In this document: positions 18,167-27,164 of the stretch, one piece after another | Position numbering within the stretch: position 1 is the stretch's first letter | Layout: each line of letters starts with the position of its first letter | NCBI RefSeq assembly: GCF_900239185.1 | Contig: NZ_OENA01000053.1 | Coordinates: forward strand, 62,001 to 126,000 | Length of the DNA: 64,000 nt | Reading direction: 5' to 3' | Origin: Tenacibaculum finnmarkense | Lineage (GTDB): Bacteria > Bacteroidota > Bacteroidia > Flavobacteriales > Flavobacteriaceae | Notes under the pieces: model-generated | Told to the model about the DNA's origin: nothing | Seen by the model: only the letters and a program-made list of their open reading frames with translations | The model's database searches: none | Position numbers and translations under genes: made by a program

Positions 18167-19216
18167 TTACTTTTCAGTATTGTAAAAAACCTTGTAATAT
18201 TTCATTTTTTTGTCTTCATCGTAGCCTTGTTCTAAATAATCAGAAGAAGCATCGGGCGCATCAATATCAATTTTAATTTGGATGTTGGTGTCTAACTTAA
18301 TTTCGGTTTTAAACTTGCTTTTTTCTTTCTTTAAAACAACGTCTGAAACTTCAAAATTATTACGGATTAAAACGTCGTTCAGCTTTTCAAAATGTTTTTT
18401 GTAGTCTTCAAACATTCCTTGATGTTTTTCATCTTCAAAAACTTCTTCTTTAAATCCGTGGTAATCTACATTTTCATTTTCTTTGAAATAATCAACCGTG
18501 CTTGCTAAGAAATTACTTTGTTCTTTTTTACCAAATTCAGGCTTTATAATCTCTTCAGAAAAATCTTTACACATCTCTAAATAATTTTGAGTATGTAAAT
18601 TTCTATCATCTGCAAATTTTGCGTTTAAGAAATGCTTAATCCAATATTGGGCATCGTAATTATTATTATCAACAGATAAAATAACCGTTCCTTCGGCATC
18701 GGTAGAATTTACAATTAAACAACCTTTGTCTAGTTTTTTGGTTGAAATTCCTTTTTGAACTACGACATCAAAACTTTCATCATCTAAATAGGTTTGTAAA
18801 AAATCAACCTTACTTTCAATTTTAAAAATTCCAACGGCATTGGTTAAAATATCTTTATATTCAATGTTTTCAAAGTAAACTACTAGCACATCGCCTGTTT
18901 TTATATTTGCCGAATTTGATTGCTCATATAAGTGGTTGACGATGTTTTTTGAATGCTCAATAAAAGTAGCATTGTCATCAAAAATATCAGAAGTGTATTT
19001 GTTAATTTCGTTTAAACGAACGTCTGCATGATGGTTAAAACGGTAACTTTGGGTTACTGTTCCAAAGTTTTTTAATAAAAAAGGCATTAATAATTCATAG
19101 CTTTCTTCATCAAAACGAACTAAACTTTCTGAGAATTCATTTTTCCCACTATTATATTTATTCGCTACTTTATGAATAATACATTTGCTAATTTCTGCGC
19201 GTGTTCTTTTAATCAT
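18167..19216 (-). CDS. Nucleoid-associated protein, NdpA/YejK family
   Basis: A 349-residue protein of the 37-kDa nucleoid-associated family (YejK/NdpA), which binds the nucleoid and modulates type II topoisomerase activity in proteobacteria. Family marks are the N-terminal ISKCIIHKVANK, the central GDVLVVYFENIEYKD and the DAQYWIKHFLNAKF segment near residue 190. The length is close to that of E. coli YejK (335). It has its own -7 box and lies just behind rnhB on the same strand with a 45-bp gap, so partial co-transcription is possible. Confidence 0.85.
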   Translation of the reverse strand: MIKRTRAEISKCIIHKVANKYNSGKNEFSESLVRFDEESYELLMPFLLKNFGTVTQSYRFNHHADVRLNEINKYTSDIFDDNATFIEHSKNIVNHLYEQSNSANIKTGDVLVVYFENIEYKDILTNAVGIFKIESKVDFLQTYLDDESFDVVVQKGISTKKLDKGCLIVNSTDAEGTVILSVDNNNYDAQYWIKHFLNAKFADDRNLHTQNYLEMCKDFSEEIIKPEFGKKEQSNFLASTVDYFKENENVDYHGFKEEVFEDEKHQGMFEDYKKHFEKLNDVLIRNNFEVSDVVLKKEKSKFKTEIKLDTNIQIKIDIDAPDASSDYLEQGYDEDKKMKYYKVFYNTEK

Positions 19217-19247
19217 TTTCTTAAGTTATTGTAAGTTATTTGGATGA

Positions 19248-19255
19248 CAAAAATA
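19248..19255 (-). promoter_or_regulatory. -7 box for ndpA-like gene
   Basis: TATTTTTG on the minus strand, 31 nt upstream of the ATG at 19216, lying in the short gap behind rnhB. Confidence 0.5.
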
Positions 19256-19261
19256 GAAAAA

Positions 19262-19861
19262 CTAAAGGGTTAATTTTAGTTGTTCGGGTAGTAATTTAAA
19301 AGTCTTGCGATGATAAGGGGTAATCCCAAACTCACGAATCGCATTTCGATGTTCTTTTGTTGGGTAGCCTTTGTTTTTTTTCCACTTATACTGCGGATAT
19401 TCTTTATCGATTTTTTCCATATAATCGTCTCGATAGGTTTTTGCCAAAATAGAGGCGGCGGCAATACTCATAAATTTGGCATCGCCTTTTACAATGGTTT
19501 GGTGCGGAATATCTTTATAAGGTTTAAATTTATTTCCATCGACAATTATAAATTCGGGTTGTGGCGAAAGCTTGGCAATAGCGCGTTGCATTGCTGTTAT
19601 TGATGCTTGTAAAACATTAATTTGATCAACTTCTTGATGGCTTACAAATGCCACGGCATACGCTAGGGCATGTTTTTCAATATATGGGCGTAATTCTTGG
19701 CGTTTTTTTTCTGAAAGTTGTTTGGAATCGTTTAATAATTCATGTTTAAAGTTTTCAGGTAAAATAACAGCAGCAGCTACTACAGGGCCGCTTAAGCAGC
19801 CTCTACCAGCTTCGTCTGTTCCTGTTTCTAATGTGTATTGACTATAATTTAATTTCAGCAT
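19262..19861 (-). CDS. rnhB: Ribonuclease HII
   Basis: Removes ribonucleotides misincorporated into DNA. It has 199 residues. The opening [19 protein letters not shown] carries the catalytic D16 and E17, and the later FIIVDGNKF and [21 protein letters not shown] segments complete the DEDD site and C-terminal helix. Its ATG faces the divergent porin gene, leaving only 70 bp between the two starts. Confidence 0.97.
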   Translation of the reverse strand: MLKLNYSQYTLETGTDEAGRGCLSGPVVAAAVILPENFKHELLNDSKQLSEKKRQELRPYIEKHALAYAVAFVSHQEVDQINVLQASITAMQRAIAKLSPQPEFIIVDGNKFKPYKDIPHQTIVKGDAKFMSIAAASILAKTYRDDYMEKIDKEYPQYKWKKNKGYPTKEHRNAIREFGITPYHRKTFKLLPEQLKLTL

Positions 19862-19918
19862 GCTACAAATTAACAGTTTTCAAAGAAATTATTCACATTT
19901 TTTGTCGTTTAATTATTT

Positions 19919-19926
19919 TACTTTTG
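19919..19926 (+). promoter_or_regulatory. -7 box for putative porin, 5 nt from its ATG
   Basis: TACTTTTG ends 5 nt before the ATG at 19932. It supports the 19932 start over the in-frame ATG at 19860 and predicts a leaderless or nearly leaderless mRNA. Confidence 0.5.
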
Positions 19927-19931
19927 TGCTT

Positions 19932-21896
19932 ATGAAGAGAATTTTTATAGTGTTTTTTTGTTTACTAAGTGTTCAGTTGTTTTATGCTCAAATAAGGCAG
20001 TTAGATGGTGGGGTGGCTAATTTTAATGGCGGTGGTTTGAATCAAAACTTAGATTCAATTTCTGATACTGAAATTAACGTAAAACTTAGTGGAAAAACCA
20101 AATATACCGATTATAAAATTATATCATTTAAAAACGATACCACCATTGTTGACACCACTTTAACCATTCAAAAACATTATAAATTCAATTTTTTAAGAAA
20201 AGATAATTTTGAGTTATTAGGTTTTCATAATCAGGGGCAAACGTTTACCAATTTAGGCTATAATTTTACCGATATTTCATCATTTCCTGACATTGGTTTT
20301 CGTGCCAAACAATTTAATTTTTTTGAAAAGGAAGATGTAAATTATTACCACGTACCAACGCCCACTACACAGGCAATGTACAAAACAGGTTTGCAACAAG
20401 GGCAGGTGTTAGATATTTTATTTACAAGTAATTTTTCAAAGCGATTTAACGTAGGGGTTGCCTACAAAGGGCTTCGGTCGTTAGGCGCTTACAGGCGTTC
20501 GTTGGTGAGTTCGGGTAATTTTAGGGTTAGTTTTAGGTATGAAAGCCCAAAACAGCAGTATGCGATGCGAGGTCATGCGGTAAATCAAGATATTTTAAAC
20601 CAAGAAAATGGCGGTTTAACAGACGATTCATTAACTGCTTTTTTTAATGATGATCCTAATTTTAGTAAAGATAGAGGTAGGTTAGATACCAAATTAATCG
20701 ATGCTCAAAATAAGCTAGATGCAAAACGCTTGTATTTTGAACATACCTTTAAATTACTAGCCTCTAAAGATAGTTTGCATCAAAAAGATTTTTCAAATTT
20801 AAAAATAGGACATTCATTTACTAGAAGTTCAAAACATTATACTTTTAATCAAATTACAGCAACGCCCCTTGTTTTTGGAAAAACAATTTTAGCAAATAAT
20901 ATTAACGATAAAACCTCTTATTTACGTTATAATAATTCGGTTTTTTTAGATTTTAATTCAAAATATATTTTAGGGAAATTCAGCGTAAAAACAGGCTATA
21001 CAACCTATAAATATGGCTACGATAATTTGCAAAATAATGTGGTAGGCATCACTAAAAATAAATTAAAAGGAAAAGCGGTTTCTTTTGGCGCAAGTTGGAA
21101 CGGAAAAATTAAAAACTTTCATGTAAACGCCCTTGCAAATATAACACCAGGCAATGCTAGGCTTTCAGGAAACAACTTAAAAGCCGAAGCTTTTTACAAA
21201 AAAGACAGTATTATTACTTTAAAAGCGCATTTAGAAATTAGCAATAAACGCCCAAATTTTAATTTTTTACTACATCAAAGTACTTATAACGATTATAATT
21301 GGGAGCATAATTTTGAATTGGTAGGGACTAGAAATTTAGGAGGTGTTTTATCTTCAAAATGGATAAACGGTTCTTTAGATATTACCAATATTGACAACTA
21401 CACCTATTTTGATCAAAATAATTTGCCAAAACAATTTGCAGGAAGTGTTAATTATTTAAAAGCAAAAGTTTCCAAAGAATTTACCCTAGGTAAATTTGCT
21501 TTAGACAACACACTGATGTATCAAAAAGTTGCCAGCGGAAATCAAGTTTTTAGAGTGCCCGAATTGGTAACACGAAACACCTTTTATTATTCAGATAGTT
21601 GGTTTAAAGGAAAACCATTATTTGTGCAAATAGGCGCAACCTTTAAATACTTTTCTAAGTATAAAATGAATGCTTATAATCCGTTATTGGCTGAATTTAC
21701 CTTGCAAAATGATACCGAAATAGGCTATCCAACAGTTGATTTATTTTTCAATGCAAGAGTGCGCCGAACTCGTATTTATTTTAAGGCAGACAACATCAGT
21801 TCTTTTGTGTTAGATAAAAATTATTTATCGGCACCAAATACCCCATATCGAGATTTTACCATTCGTTTTGGTGTGGTTTGGAATTGGTTTATTTAA
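19932..21896 (+). CDS. Putative outer-membrane porin (Porin_10-like)
   Basis: A 654-residue protein with signal peptide MKRIFIVFFCLLSVQLFYAQ. The rest is beta-rich with alternating aromatic residues and an N-terminal family segment LGFHNQGQTFTNLGYNF. It ends RFGVVWNWFI, a barrel-type C-terminal strand. It matches the putative porin family common in Bacteroidetes, often found next to rnhB. The substrate is unknown. The ATG at 19860 would place 24 residues before the signal peptide and would overlap the rnhB start, so 19932 is preferred. Confidence 0.75.
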   Translation: MKRIFIVFFCLLSVQLFYAQIRQLDGGVANFNGGGLNQNLDSISDTEINVKLSGKTKYTDYKIISFKNDTTIVDTTLTIQKHYKFNFLRKDNFELLGFHNQGQTFTNLGYNFTDISSFPDIGFRAKQFNFFEKEDVNYYHVPTPTTQAMYKTGLQQGQVLDILFTSNFSKRFNVGVAYKGLRSLGAYRRSLVSSGNFRVSFRYESPKQQYAMRGHAVNQDILNQENGGLTDDSLTAFFNDDPNFSKDRGRLDTKLIDAQNKLDAKRLYFEHTFKLLASKDSLHQKDFSNLKIGHSFTRSSKHYTFNQITATPLVFGKTILANNINDKTSYLRYNNSVFLDFNSKYILGKFSVKTGYTTYKYGYDNLQNNVVGITKNKLKGKAVSFGASWNGKIKNFHVNALANITPGNARLSGNNLKAEAFYKKDSIITLKAHLEISNKRPNFNFLLHQSTYNDYNWEHNFELVGTRNLGGVLSSKWINGSLDITNIDNYTYFDQNNLPKQFAGSVNYLKAKVSKEFTLGKFALDNTLMYQKVASGNQVFRVPELVTRNTFYYSDSWFKGKPLFVQIGATFKYFSKYKMNAYNPLLAEFTLQNDTEIGYPTVDLFFNARVRRTRIYFKADNISSFVLDKNYLSAPNTPYRDFTIRFGVVWNWFI

Positions 21897-22058
21897 TAAA
21901 ATAACGTTTTTTAAAAGTGATTTTATCTGATAATTTTCTAGTAAAATTAATCAATTTAAGCAAATTAGTGTAATTTAACTACTAATTATGTTACAAACTG
22001 ATTCTATTTGCGTACTTCTTAGTAATATCGTAACATTACATATCTAAAAAAACTATAA

Positions 22059-23564
22059 ATGCAAGACGGTAAAAACATCACTGAAATTAAAACAGGCGAC
22101 CAAAAAATTATTGAAAATAAAGAGTTAAATATCTGGGAAGCTTTAATTCCCGTGTTTGCTTTAATAGCAATGTTGGCGTATAATGTTTTTATTTATGGAG
22201 ATGATGCTTTGGGCGGAAGTAATCAATTTATTTTATTATTAGGAGGTGCTGTAGCCGCAATTGTAGGTTTTAAGAACCAGGTTTCTTATAAAAGAATGAT
22301 GGAAGAAGTCGCCGAAAACATCAAATCAACCGCAGGAGCTATTTTAATTTTGCTGATGGTAGGTTCGTTAGCAGGAACTTGGCTAATTAGTGGGATAATT
22401 CCTTCGATGATTTACTACGGATTACAAATTTTAAACCCCACCATATTTTTAGTAGCATGTTTAATAATTAGTGCTGTAATATCAATAGCCACAGGAAGTT
22501 CATGGACAACATCGGCAACCGTTGGTATCGCATTAATTGGTATCGGTGATGCCTTAGGGATTTCATTAGGAATGACCGCAGGAGCTGTTTTATCGGGTGC
22601 TTATTTTGGTGATAAAATGTCGCCAATGTCCGACACCACAAATTTAGCGCCCGCAATGGCAGGAACCGATTTGTTTACCCATATCCGCTACATGACCTAT
22701 ACTACCATTCCTACTTTTATGGTAACAATGATCTTTTTTATTATTTTAGGATTTACTCAAACAGCTACAGGCGAAGCTGACACACAAGGAATGCTTGCTG
22801 ATATTGACAAAGCGTTTAATATTACACCTTGGTTATTTTTAGTACCGGTATTTGTAATTGTTTTAATAACCAAAAAAACACCACCTTTAATTGCTTTATT
22901 AGGAGGAACACTTTTAGGCGGAGTTTTTGCTTTAATATTTCAACCAGATGTAGTGGCACAAATTGCAGGGGTAAAAAGTTTAGATTTTAAATCGGCATAT
23001 AAAGGTGTGATGCAGGCAATTACCGTAGAAACTTCAGTAGCTACCGATAACGAGGTTTTAAAAGATTTATTTACCGCAGGCGGGATGAAAAAAATGCTAG
23101 GAACGGTTTGGTTAATTTTATTAGCGATGGTTTTCGGTGGTATTATGGATGCCATTGGCGCATTGGCAAGAATAAGTAGTTTTATGCTTGGTTTATTTGA
23201 TTCTGTTTTTGGATTATTTGCCAGTACAGTTGCAACTTGTATCGGTTTAAATTTTACAGCTTCGGATCAATATTTAGCCATTGTAGTACCAGGGAAAATG
23301 TATGCAAAAGCCTACCGAGATAAAGGACTAGCACCTGAAAATTTAAGTAGAACTTTAGAAGATTCAGGAACAGTAACCTCGGTTTTAATACCTTGGAATA
23401 CTTGTGGAGCATATCATTCAGGTGTGTTAGGCGTACCAGTAGTTGATTACGCTTTCTTTGCCATGTTTAACTGGTTAAGCCCATTTATGACCTTATTATT
23501 TGCAGCCTTCAGAATAAAAATTAGAGAACTTGCAAAGCCATCAAAAGATGGTGTTAAAAAATAA
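22059..23564 (+). CDS. nhaC: Na+/H+ antiporter, NhaC family
   Basis: Integral inner-membrane exchanger of 501 residues with about 11-12 transmembrane helices. It probably expels Na+ in exchange for H+. Family signs are GSSWTTSATVGIALIGIG, GAYFGDKMSPMSDTTNLAP and, near the C-terminus, LEDSGTVTSVLIPWNTCGAY, the conserved NhaC core. A Na+ exporter fits a marine habit. Monocistronic, with a terminator behind it. Confidence 0.92.
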   Translation: MQDGKNITEIKTGDQKIIENKELNIWEALIPVFALIAMLAYNVFIYGDDALGGSNQFILLLGGAVAAIVGFKNQVSYKRMMEEVAENIKSTAGAILILLMVGSLAGTWLISGIIPSMIYYGLQILNPTIFLVACLIISAVISIATGSSWTTSATVGIALIGIGDALGISLGMTAGAVLSGAYFGDKMSPMSDTTNLAPAMAGTDLFTHIRYMTYTTIPTFMVTMIFFIILGFTQTATGEADTQGMLADIDKAFNITPWLFLVPVFVIVLITKKTPPLIALLGGTLLGGVFALIFQPDVVAQIAGVKSLDFKSAYKGVMQAITVETSVATDNEVLKDLFTAGGMKKMLGTVWLILLAMVFGGIMDAIGALARISSFMLGLFDSVFGLFASTVATCIGLNFTASDQYLAIVVPGKMYAKAYRDKGLAPENLSRTLEDSGTVTSVLIPWNTCGAYHSGVLGVPVVDYAFFAMFNWLSPFMTLLFAAFRIKIRELAKPSKDGVKK

Positions 23565-23596
23565 CATAAATCATCAAAAATAGTTAGATAAACACC

Positions 23597-23628
23597 AAAG
23601 CCTTACTTTAAATAGTGAGGCTTTTTTT
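23597..23628 (+). terminator. Terminator of nhaC
   Basis: AAAGCCTTACT / AGTGAGGCTTT stem with one G-U pair and a run of seven T. Confidence 0.8.
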
Positions 23629-23648
23629 AGCGATATCAACAAAAAATA

Positions 23649-24107
23649 TTACAAAACAATAGTGTTTGAATTTTTAACCTGCCCAATAGTAAAAGTACTG
23701 TGAGTACTACCAATATGCTTTAAAGCAGTTAATTTGTGTACCATAAATTCACGATATTCATCCATATCTTTCACATAAATTTTAAGAATATAATCATAAT
23801 CGCCACTTACATGAAAACACTCGGTTACTTCCTGTAATTTATTAATTTCTCGTTCAAAAACTAGAATATATTCCTTGGTGTGTTTCTCTAATTTTATATG
23901 ACAAAAAACTAAAAAATCCTTTTCAATTTTATTTTTATTTAGCAGGGCAACATACTGGGTTATTACGCCTTCTCTTTCTAGTTTTTTAATTCGTTCATAA
24001 ACCGCGGTTACCGATAAACCTAAATGCAAAGACAGCTGTTTGGTGGTTTGTTTGCTATCTTTTTGGAGTAATACTAAAAGTTTTTTATCAATTGTATCTA
24101 ATTTCAT
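23649..24107 (-). CDS. Lrp/AsnC family transcriptional regulator
   Basis: A 152-residue DNA-binding regulator responding to amino acids or related ligands. Residues 1-50 hold the winged HTH (LDTIDKKLLVLLQKDS, LGLSVTAVYERIKKLEREGVI), and residues 65-145 the RAM ligand-binding domain (VTECFHVSGDYDYILKIYVKDM). It faces away from the DegT-galE pair, with a 265-bp gap between the starts, and lies tail to tail with nhaC. Its targets are not visible. Confidence 0.92.
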   Translation of the reverse strand: MKLDTIDKKLLVLLQKDSKQTTKQLSLHLGLSVTAVYERIKKLEREGVITQYVALLNKNKIEKDFLVFCHIKLEKHTKEYILVFEREINKLQEVTECFHVSGDYDYILKIYVKDMDEYREFMVHKLTALKHIGSTHSTFTIGQVKNSNTIVL

Positions 24108-24340
24108 TTGAAAATTTTTGTAGTTTAAAACATAAAGAAATAAAGAAGTTTCAAAATTAAATAAAATTAGCTTTAAACTTACAGATAACTTTCAAGACTT
24201 CTATTATTTTAAAGTAATTAAGCAGTGTAACCTCTTAAAAGGATGCTTCTTAAAAAAAGTTTTCAACAGGAGTATAAAAACGAACTTCCTTTGCTTAATT
24301 TATGAGTTAATTTGATGAAAGATAACAGAAATTTAATTCG

Positions 24341-24348
24341 TATTTTTG
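24341..24348 (+). promoter_or_regulatory. -7 box for the DegT-galE pair
   Basis: TATTTTTG, 24 nt upstream of the ATG at 24373. Its position rules out an in-frame TTG at 24346 as the start. Confidence 0.55.
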
Positions 24349-24372
24349 AAGCTCAACAAATTCATTTTCCTG

Positions 24373-25503
24373 ATGAAAAAAATTCAAATGGTTGACCTAC
24401 AAGGTCAATATGCAAAAATAAAACCACAAGTAACCAAAGCTTTTGAAAACGTTTTAGACACCGCCTATTATATTGGAGGTCCTGAAGTTAAAGGATTTGC
24501 TTCTGATTTAGAAAAATACTTAAACGTAAAACATGTAATTCCATGTGCCAACGGAACCGATGCTTTACAAATAGCGATGATGGGCTTAGGTTTAGAGCAA
24601 GGAGATGAGGTAATTACTGCCGATTTCACCTTTGCTGCAACTGTTGAGGTTATTGCTTTATTAAAATTGACACCTGTTTTAGTGGATGTTGATGCAGCTA
24701 CTTTTAACATGGATATTGCGGCTTTAAAAAAGGCAATTACGCCAAAAACAAAAGCCATTGTACCTGTTCATTTATTTGGGCAATGTGCCAATATGGAAGC
24801 GGTAATGCAAGTTGCCAAAGAACACAATTTATTTGTTATTGAAGACAACGCCCAAGCAATTGGTGCCGATTACACCTTTACCGACGGAACAAAGAAGAAA
24901 GCGGGAACTATCGGAAACGTAGGAACAACCTCATTTTTTCCTTCTAAAAACTTAGGATGTTATGGCGATGGTGGTGCTATTTTCACCAATGATGACGACT
25001 TAGCACATACTATTAGAGGAATTGTAAACCACGGAATGTACACCCGTTATTACCACGATGTTGTAGGTGTAAATTCTCGTTTAGACAGTTTGCAAGCCGC
25101 TGTTTTAGAAATAAAACTTCCTTTATTAGACGGTTTTTGTGATGCTCGTAGAAAAGCAGCTACTTACTATTCGAATGCTTTTGCTAGCAATCCGAATATT
25201 ATAACGCCAAAAATCAGCGATTTTTCAACACATGTTTTTCATCAGTATACTTTAAAAATTACCAACGGAAAACGCAACGAATTGCACCAGCATTTATTAG
25301 ATAATAATATTCCAAATGCTATTTATTACCCAGTGCCATTACACGCTCAAAAAGCTTACAAAGACGAACGCTATAATGAGGCTGATTTTAAAGTTACAAA
25401 TCAATTAATTGAACAAGTAATTTCATTGCCAATGCACACTGAATTAGATCAAGAGCAGTTGGTATTTATCACCAAAACTATTTTAGAATTTGTAGGAGAA
25501 TAA
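24373..25503 (+). CDS. DegT/DnrJ/EryC1/StrS family sugar aminotransferase
   Basis: PLP enzyme of 376 residues that transaminates keto-sugar nucleotides for surface polysaccharide or glycan synthesis. The start is the ATG at 24373 (MKKIQMVDLQGQY). The motifs PCANGTDALQIA, FVIEDNAQAIGA and FFPSKNLGCYGDGGA are those of the family, with Lys192 as the Schiff-base lysine. It is closest in style to the WlbE/WbpE group that builds acetamido sugars. galE follows 31 bp later, so the two form a sugar-nucleotide operon. Confidence 0.9.
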   Translation: MKKIQMVDLQGQYAKIKPQVTKAFENVLDTAYYIGGPEVKGFASDLEKYLNVKHVIPCANGTDALQIAMMGLGLEQGDEVITADFTFAATVEVIALLKLTPVLVDVDAATFNMDIAALKKAITPKTKAIVPVHLFGQCANMEAVMQVAKEHNLFVIEDNAQAIGADYTFTDGTKKKAGTIGNVGTTSFFPSKNLGCYGDGGAIFTNDDDLAHTIRGIVNHGMYTRYYHDVVGVNSRLDSLQAAVLEIKLPLLDGFCDARRKAATYYSNAFASNPNIITPKISDFSTHVFHQYTLKITNGKRNELHQHLLDNNIPNAIYYPVPLHAQKAYKDERYNEADFKVTNQLIEQVISLPMHTELDQEQLVFITKTILEFVGE

Positions 25504-25534
25504 AGCTGTAAATTAAATTATCAATAAAAAAATC

Positions 25535-26542
25535 ATGAAAAAGATATTAGTAACTGGCGGATTAGGTTTTATAGGATCACACACCGTTGTAGAATTACAA
25601 AACAAAGGTTTTGAAGTAGTTATTATTGATGATTTATCAAACTCTAAAATAACTGTTCTAGATAAAATTACTGAAATAACAGGCGTAAAACCCGATTTTC
25701 ATCAATTAGATTTACGTATTAAACAAAACGTTACTAATTTTTTCAACAATAATACTGTTGATGGAATTATTCATTTTGCAGCCTTTAAAGCTGTTGGTGA
25801 AAGCGTTGAAAATCCGTTAGATTATTACGAAAATAACATCGGGAGTTTAGTGTATTTATTGCAAGAAATTAGAAACAGAAAACTAGATAATTTCATTTTT
25901 AGTTCATCTTGTACCGTTTACGGGCAAGCCGATGAATTGCCAATTACCGAAAATGCACCTACAAAACCTGCTGAATCTCCTTATGGAAACACCAAGCAAA
26001 TTGGTGAAGAAATTATAAAGGATAGCTGTAAGGCTTATAATATAAATGCCATTGCACTGCGTTATTTTAATCCGACAGGCGCGCACGACAGTCTTAAAAT
26101 TGGCGAATTACCTTTAGGTGTTCCTCAAAATTTAATTCCGTATGTAACACAAACAGCCGCAGGGATTAGAAAAGAATTAGCTGTTTTTGGCGATGATTAC
26201 AATACACCTGACGGAACAGCAATTCGTGATTATATTCACGTAGTCGATTTAGCAAAAGCACATATTTCGGCGTTAAATCGTTTATTAGAAAAGAAAAATA
26301 AAACTAATTTTGAGTTTTTTAATGTAGGTACAGGAACAGGAAGTTCTGTTTTAGAAGTGATTAATACTTTTGAAAAAGTTACTCATAAAAAACTAAATTA
26401 TAAAATTGTGGCGAAACGAGCAGGTGATATTACCGCCGCTTATGCCGACACTACAATAGCCAATAAAGAACTGAATTGGAAAACTGAAAAAACCTTAGAA
26501 GACGCGTTATTATCTTCTTGGAAATGGCAAGAAAAACAGTAA
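25535..26542 (+). CDS. galE: UDP-glucose 4-epimerase
   Basis: Interconverts UDP-glucose and UDP-galactose, or the N-acetyl forms. It has 335 residues with an N-terminal Rossmann motif GGLGFIGSH (8-16), the Ser in SSSCTVYG and the catalytic pair Y150 and K154 in YGNTK. The conserved LRYFNPTGAH and GTAIRDYIHVVDLA segments identify GalE rather than other extended SDRs. It follows the aminotransferase by 31 bp and is followed by a terminator and two kinds of repeat. Confidence 0.94.
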   Translation: MKKILVTGGLGFIGSHTVVELQNKGFEVVIIDDLSNSKITVLDKITEITGVKPDFHQLDLRIKQNVTNFFNNNTVDGIIHFAAFKAVGESVENPLDYYENNIGSLVYLLQEIRNRKLDNFIFSSSCTVYGQADELPITENAPTKPAESPYGNTKQIGEEIIKDSCKAYNINAIALRYFNPTGAHDSLKIGELPLGVPQNLIPYVTQTAAGIRKELAVFGDDYNTPDGTAIRDYIHVVDLAKAHISALNRLLEKKNKTNFEFFNVGTGTGSSVLEVINTFEKVTHKKLNYKIVAKRAGDITAAYADTTIANKELNWKTEKTLEDALLSSWKWQEKQ

Positions 26543-26567
26543 TATAATTTATTTTTTTACAACAATT

Positions 26568-26608
26568 AAAAACAGGATTCAATATTTTTTATTGAGTTCT
26601 GTTTTTTT
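26568..26608 (+). terminator. Terminator of galE
   Basis: Imperfect stem AACAGGATTCAAT / ATTGAGTTCTGTT with eight T after it. Confidence 0.7.
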
Positions 26609-26613
26609 TATTA

Positions 26614-26704
26614 GAAGCTATTTCCCGCTTTCCGCACTCGCTTTTTTTTGAAGAAAAATCAAAAAAAGAGCTCAAACAAAGCTTCAATCGGGGCTAGGCA
26701 TTTG
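26614..26704 (-). repeat. Family 1 hairpin repeat, copy B
   Basis: Reverse orientation of copy A. Same flanks (CCTAGCCCCGATTG and GCGAGTGCG) with an apical stem TTTTTTTGA / TCAAAAAAA. It lies in the 622-bp gap 26543-27164 directly before a family 2 repeat. Confidence 0.85.
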
Positions 26705-26723
26705 TACACTATTTTAAATTTTT

Positions 26724-27000
26724 AGAGTCGGTTCGAGTGATTTTTTCCTTCAAAAAAGTGCTATTGAGAACTTTTTTATCATCAAAATAAATGAAGATAA
26801 AAGAATTCAAATTCTCGATACAATTTTAATTCCTTTTAGTCATTAAAATCACTCGAATTGACAAGAATTGACAAGAATCATCAAAAAAAAAGAGAATAAC
26901 GACGGCAAATCAGGATGCGAACCTGAAATAAATTCAGGTTGACGGATGCGATTCCTTATTTTTCTGTCATATTTTTTTTTCAAATCAAATTTAAAGCAGC
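26724..27000. repeat. Family 2 MITE-like repeat, copy R2 (long form)
   Basis: Left half shares TTCGAGTGATTTTTTCC and AATTGACAAGAATCATCA with copy R1, with an inverted partner AAAATCACTCGAA. The right half holds GCAAATCAGGATGCG and the hairpin AACCTGAA / TTCAGGTT, as in R3. The left terminus is shortened relative to AGAGCCTGTTTAAA. Nothing else is seen in the gap before 27165. Confidence 0.7.
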
Positions 27001-27164
27001 TTTTAGGTTAACACACTAAAAACAACTACTAACATAAATCGTTCATTTTAAACATATTTTAGGTAAAACAAGGCAGTGTTTTAATTATTCCTTATCTTTT
27101 TACTAACATTAACATCAAAGAAATAGCTCAGTTTTGTAGCAACAAAAATTAACAAAAACATCTA

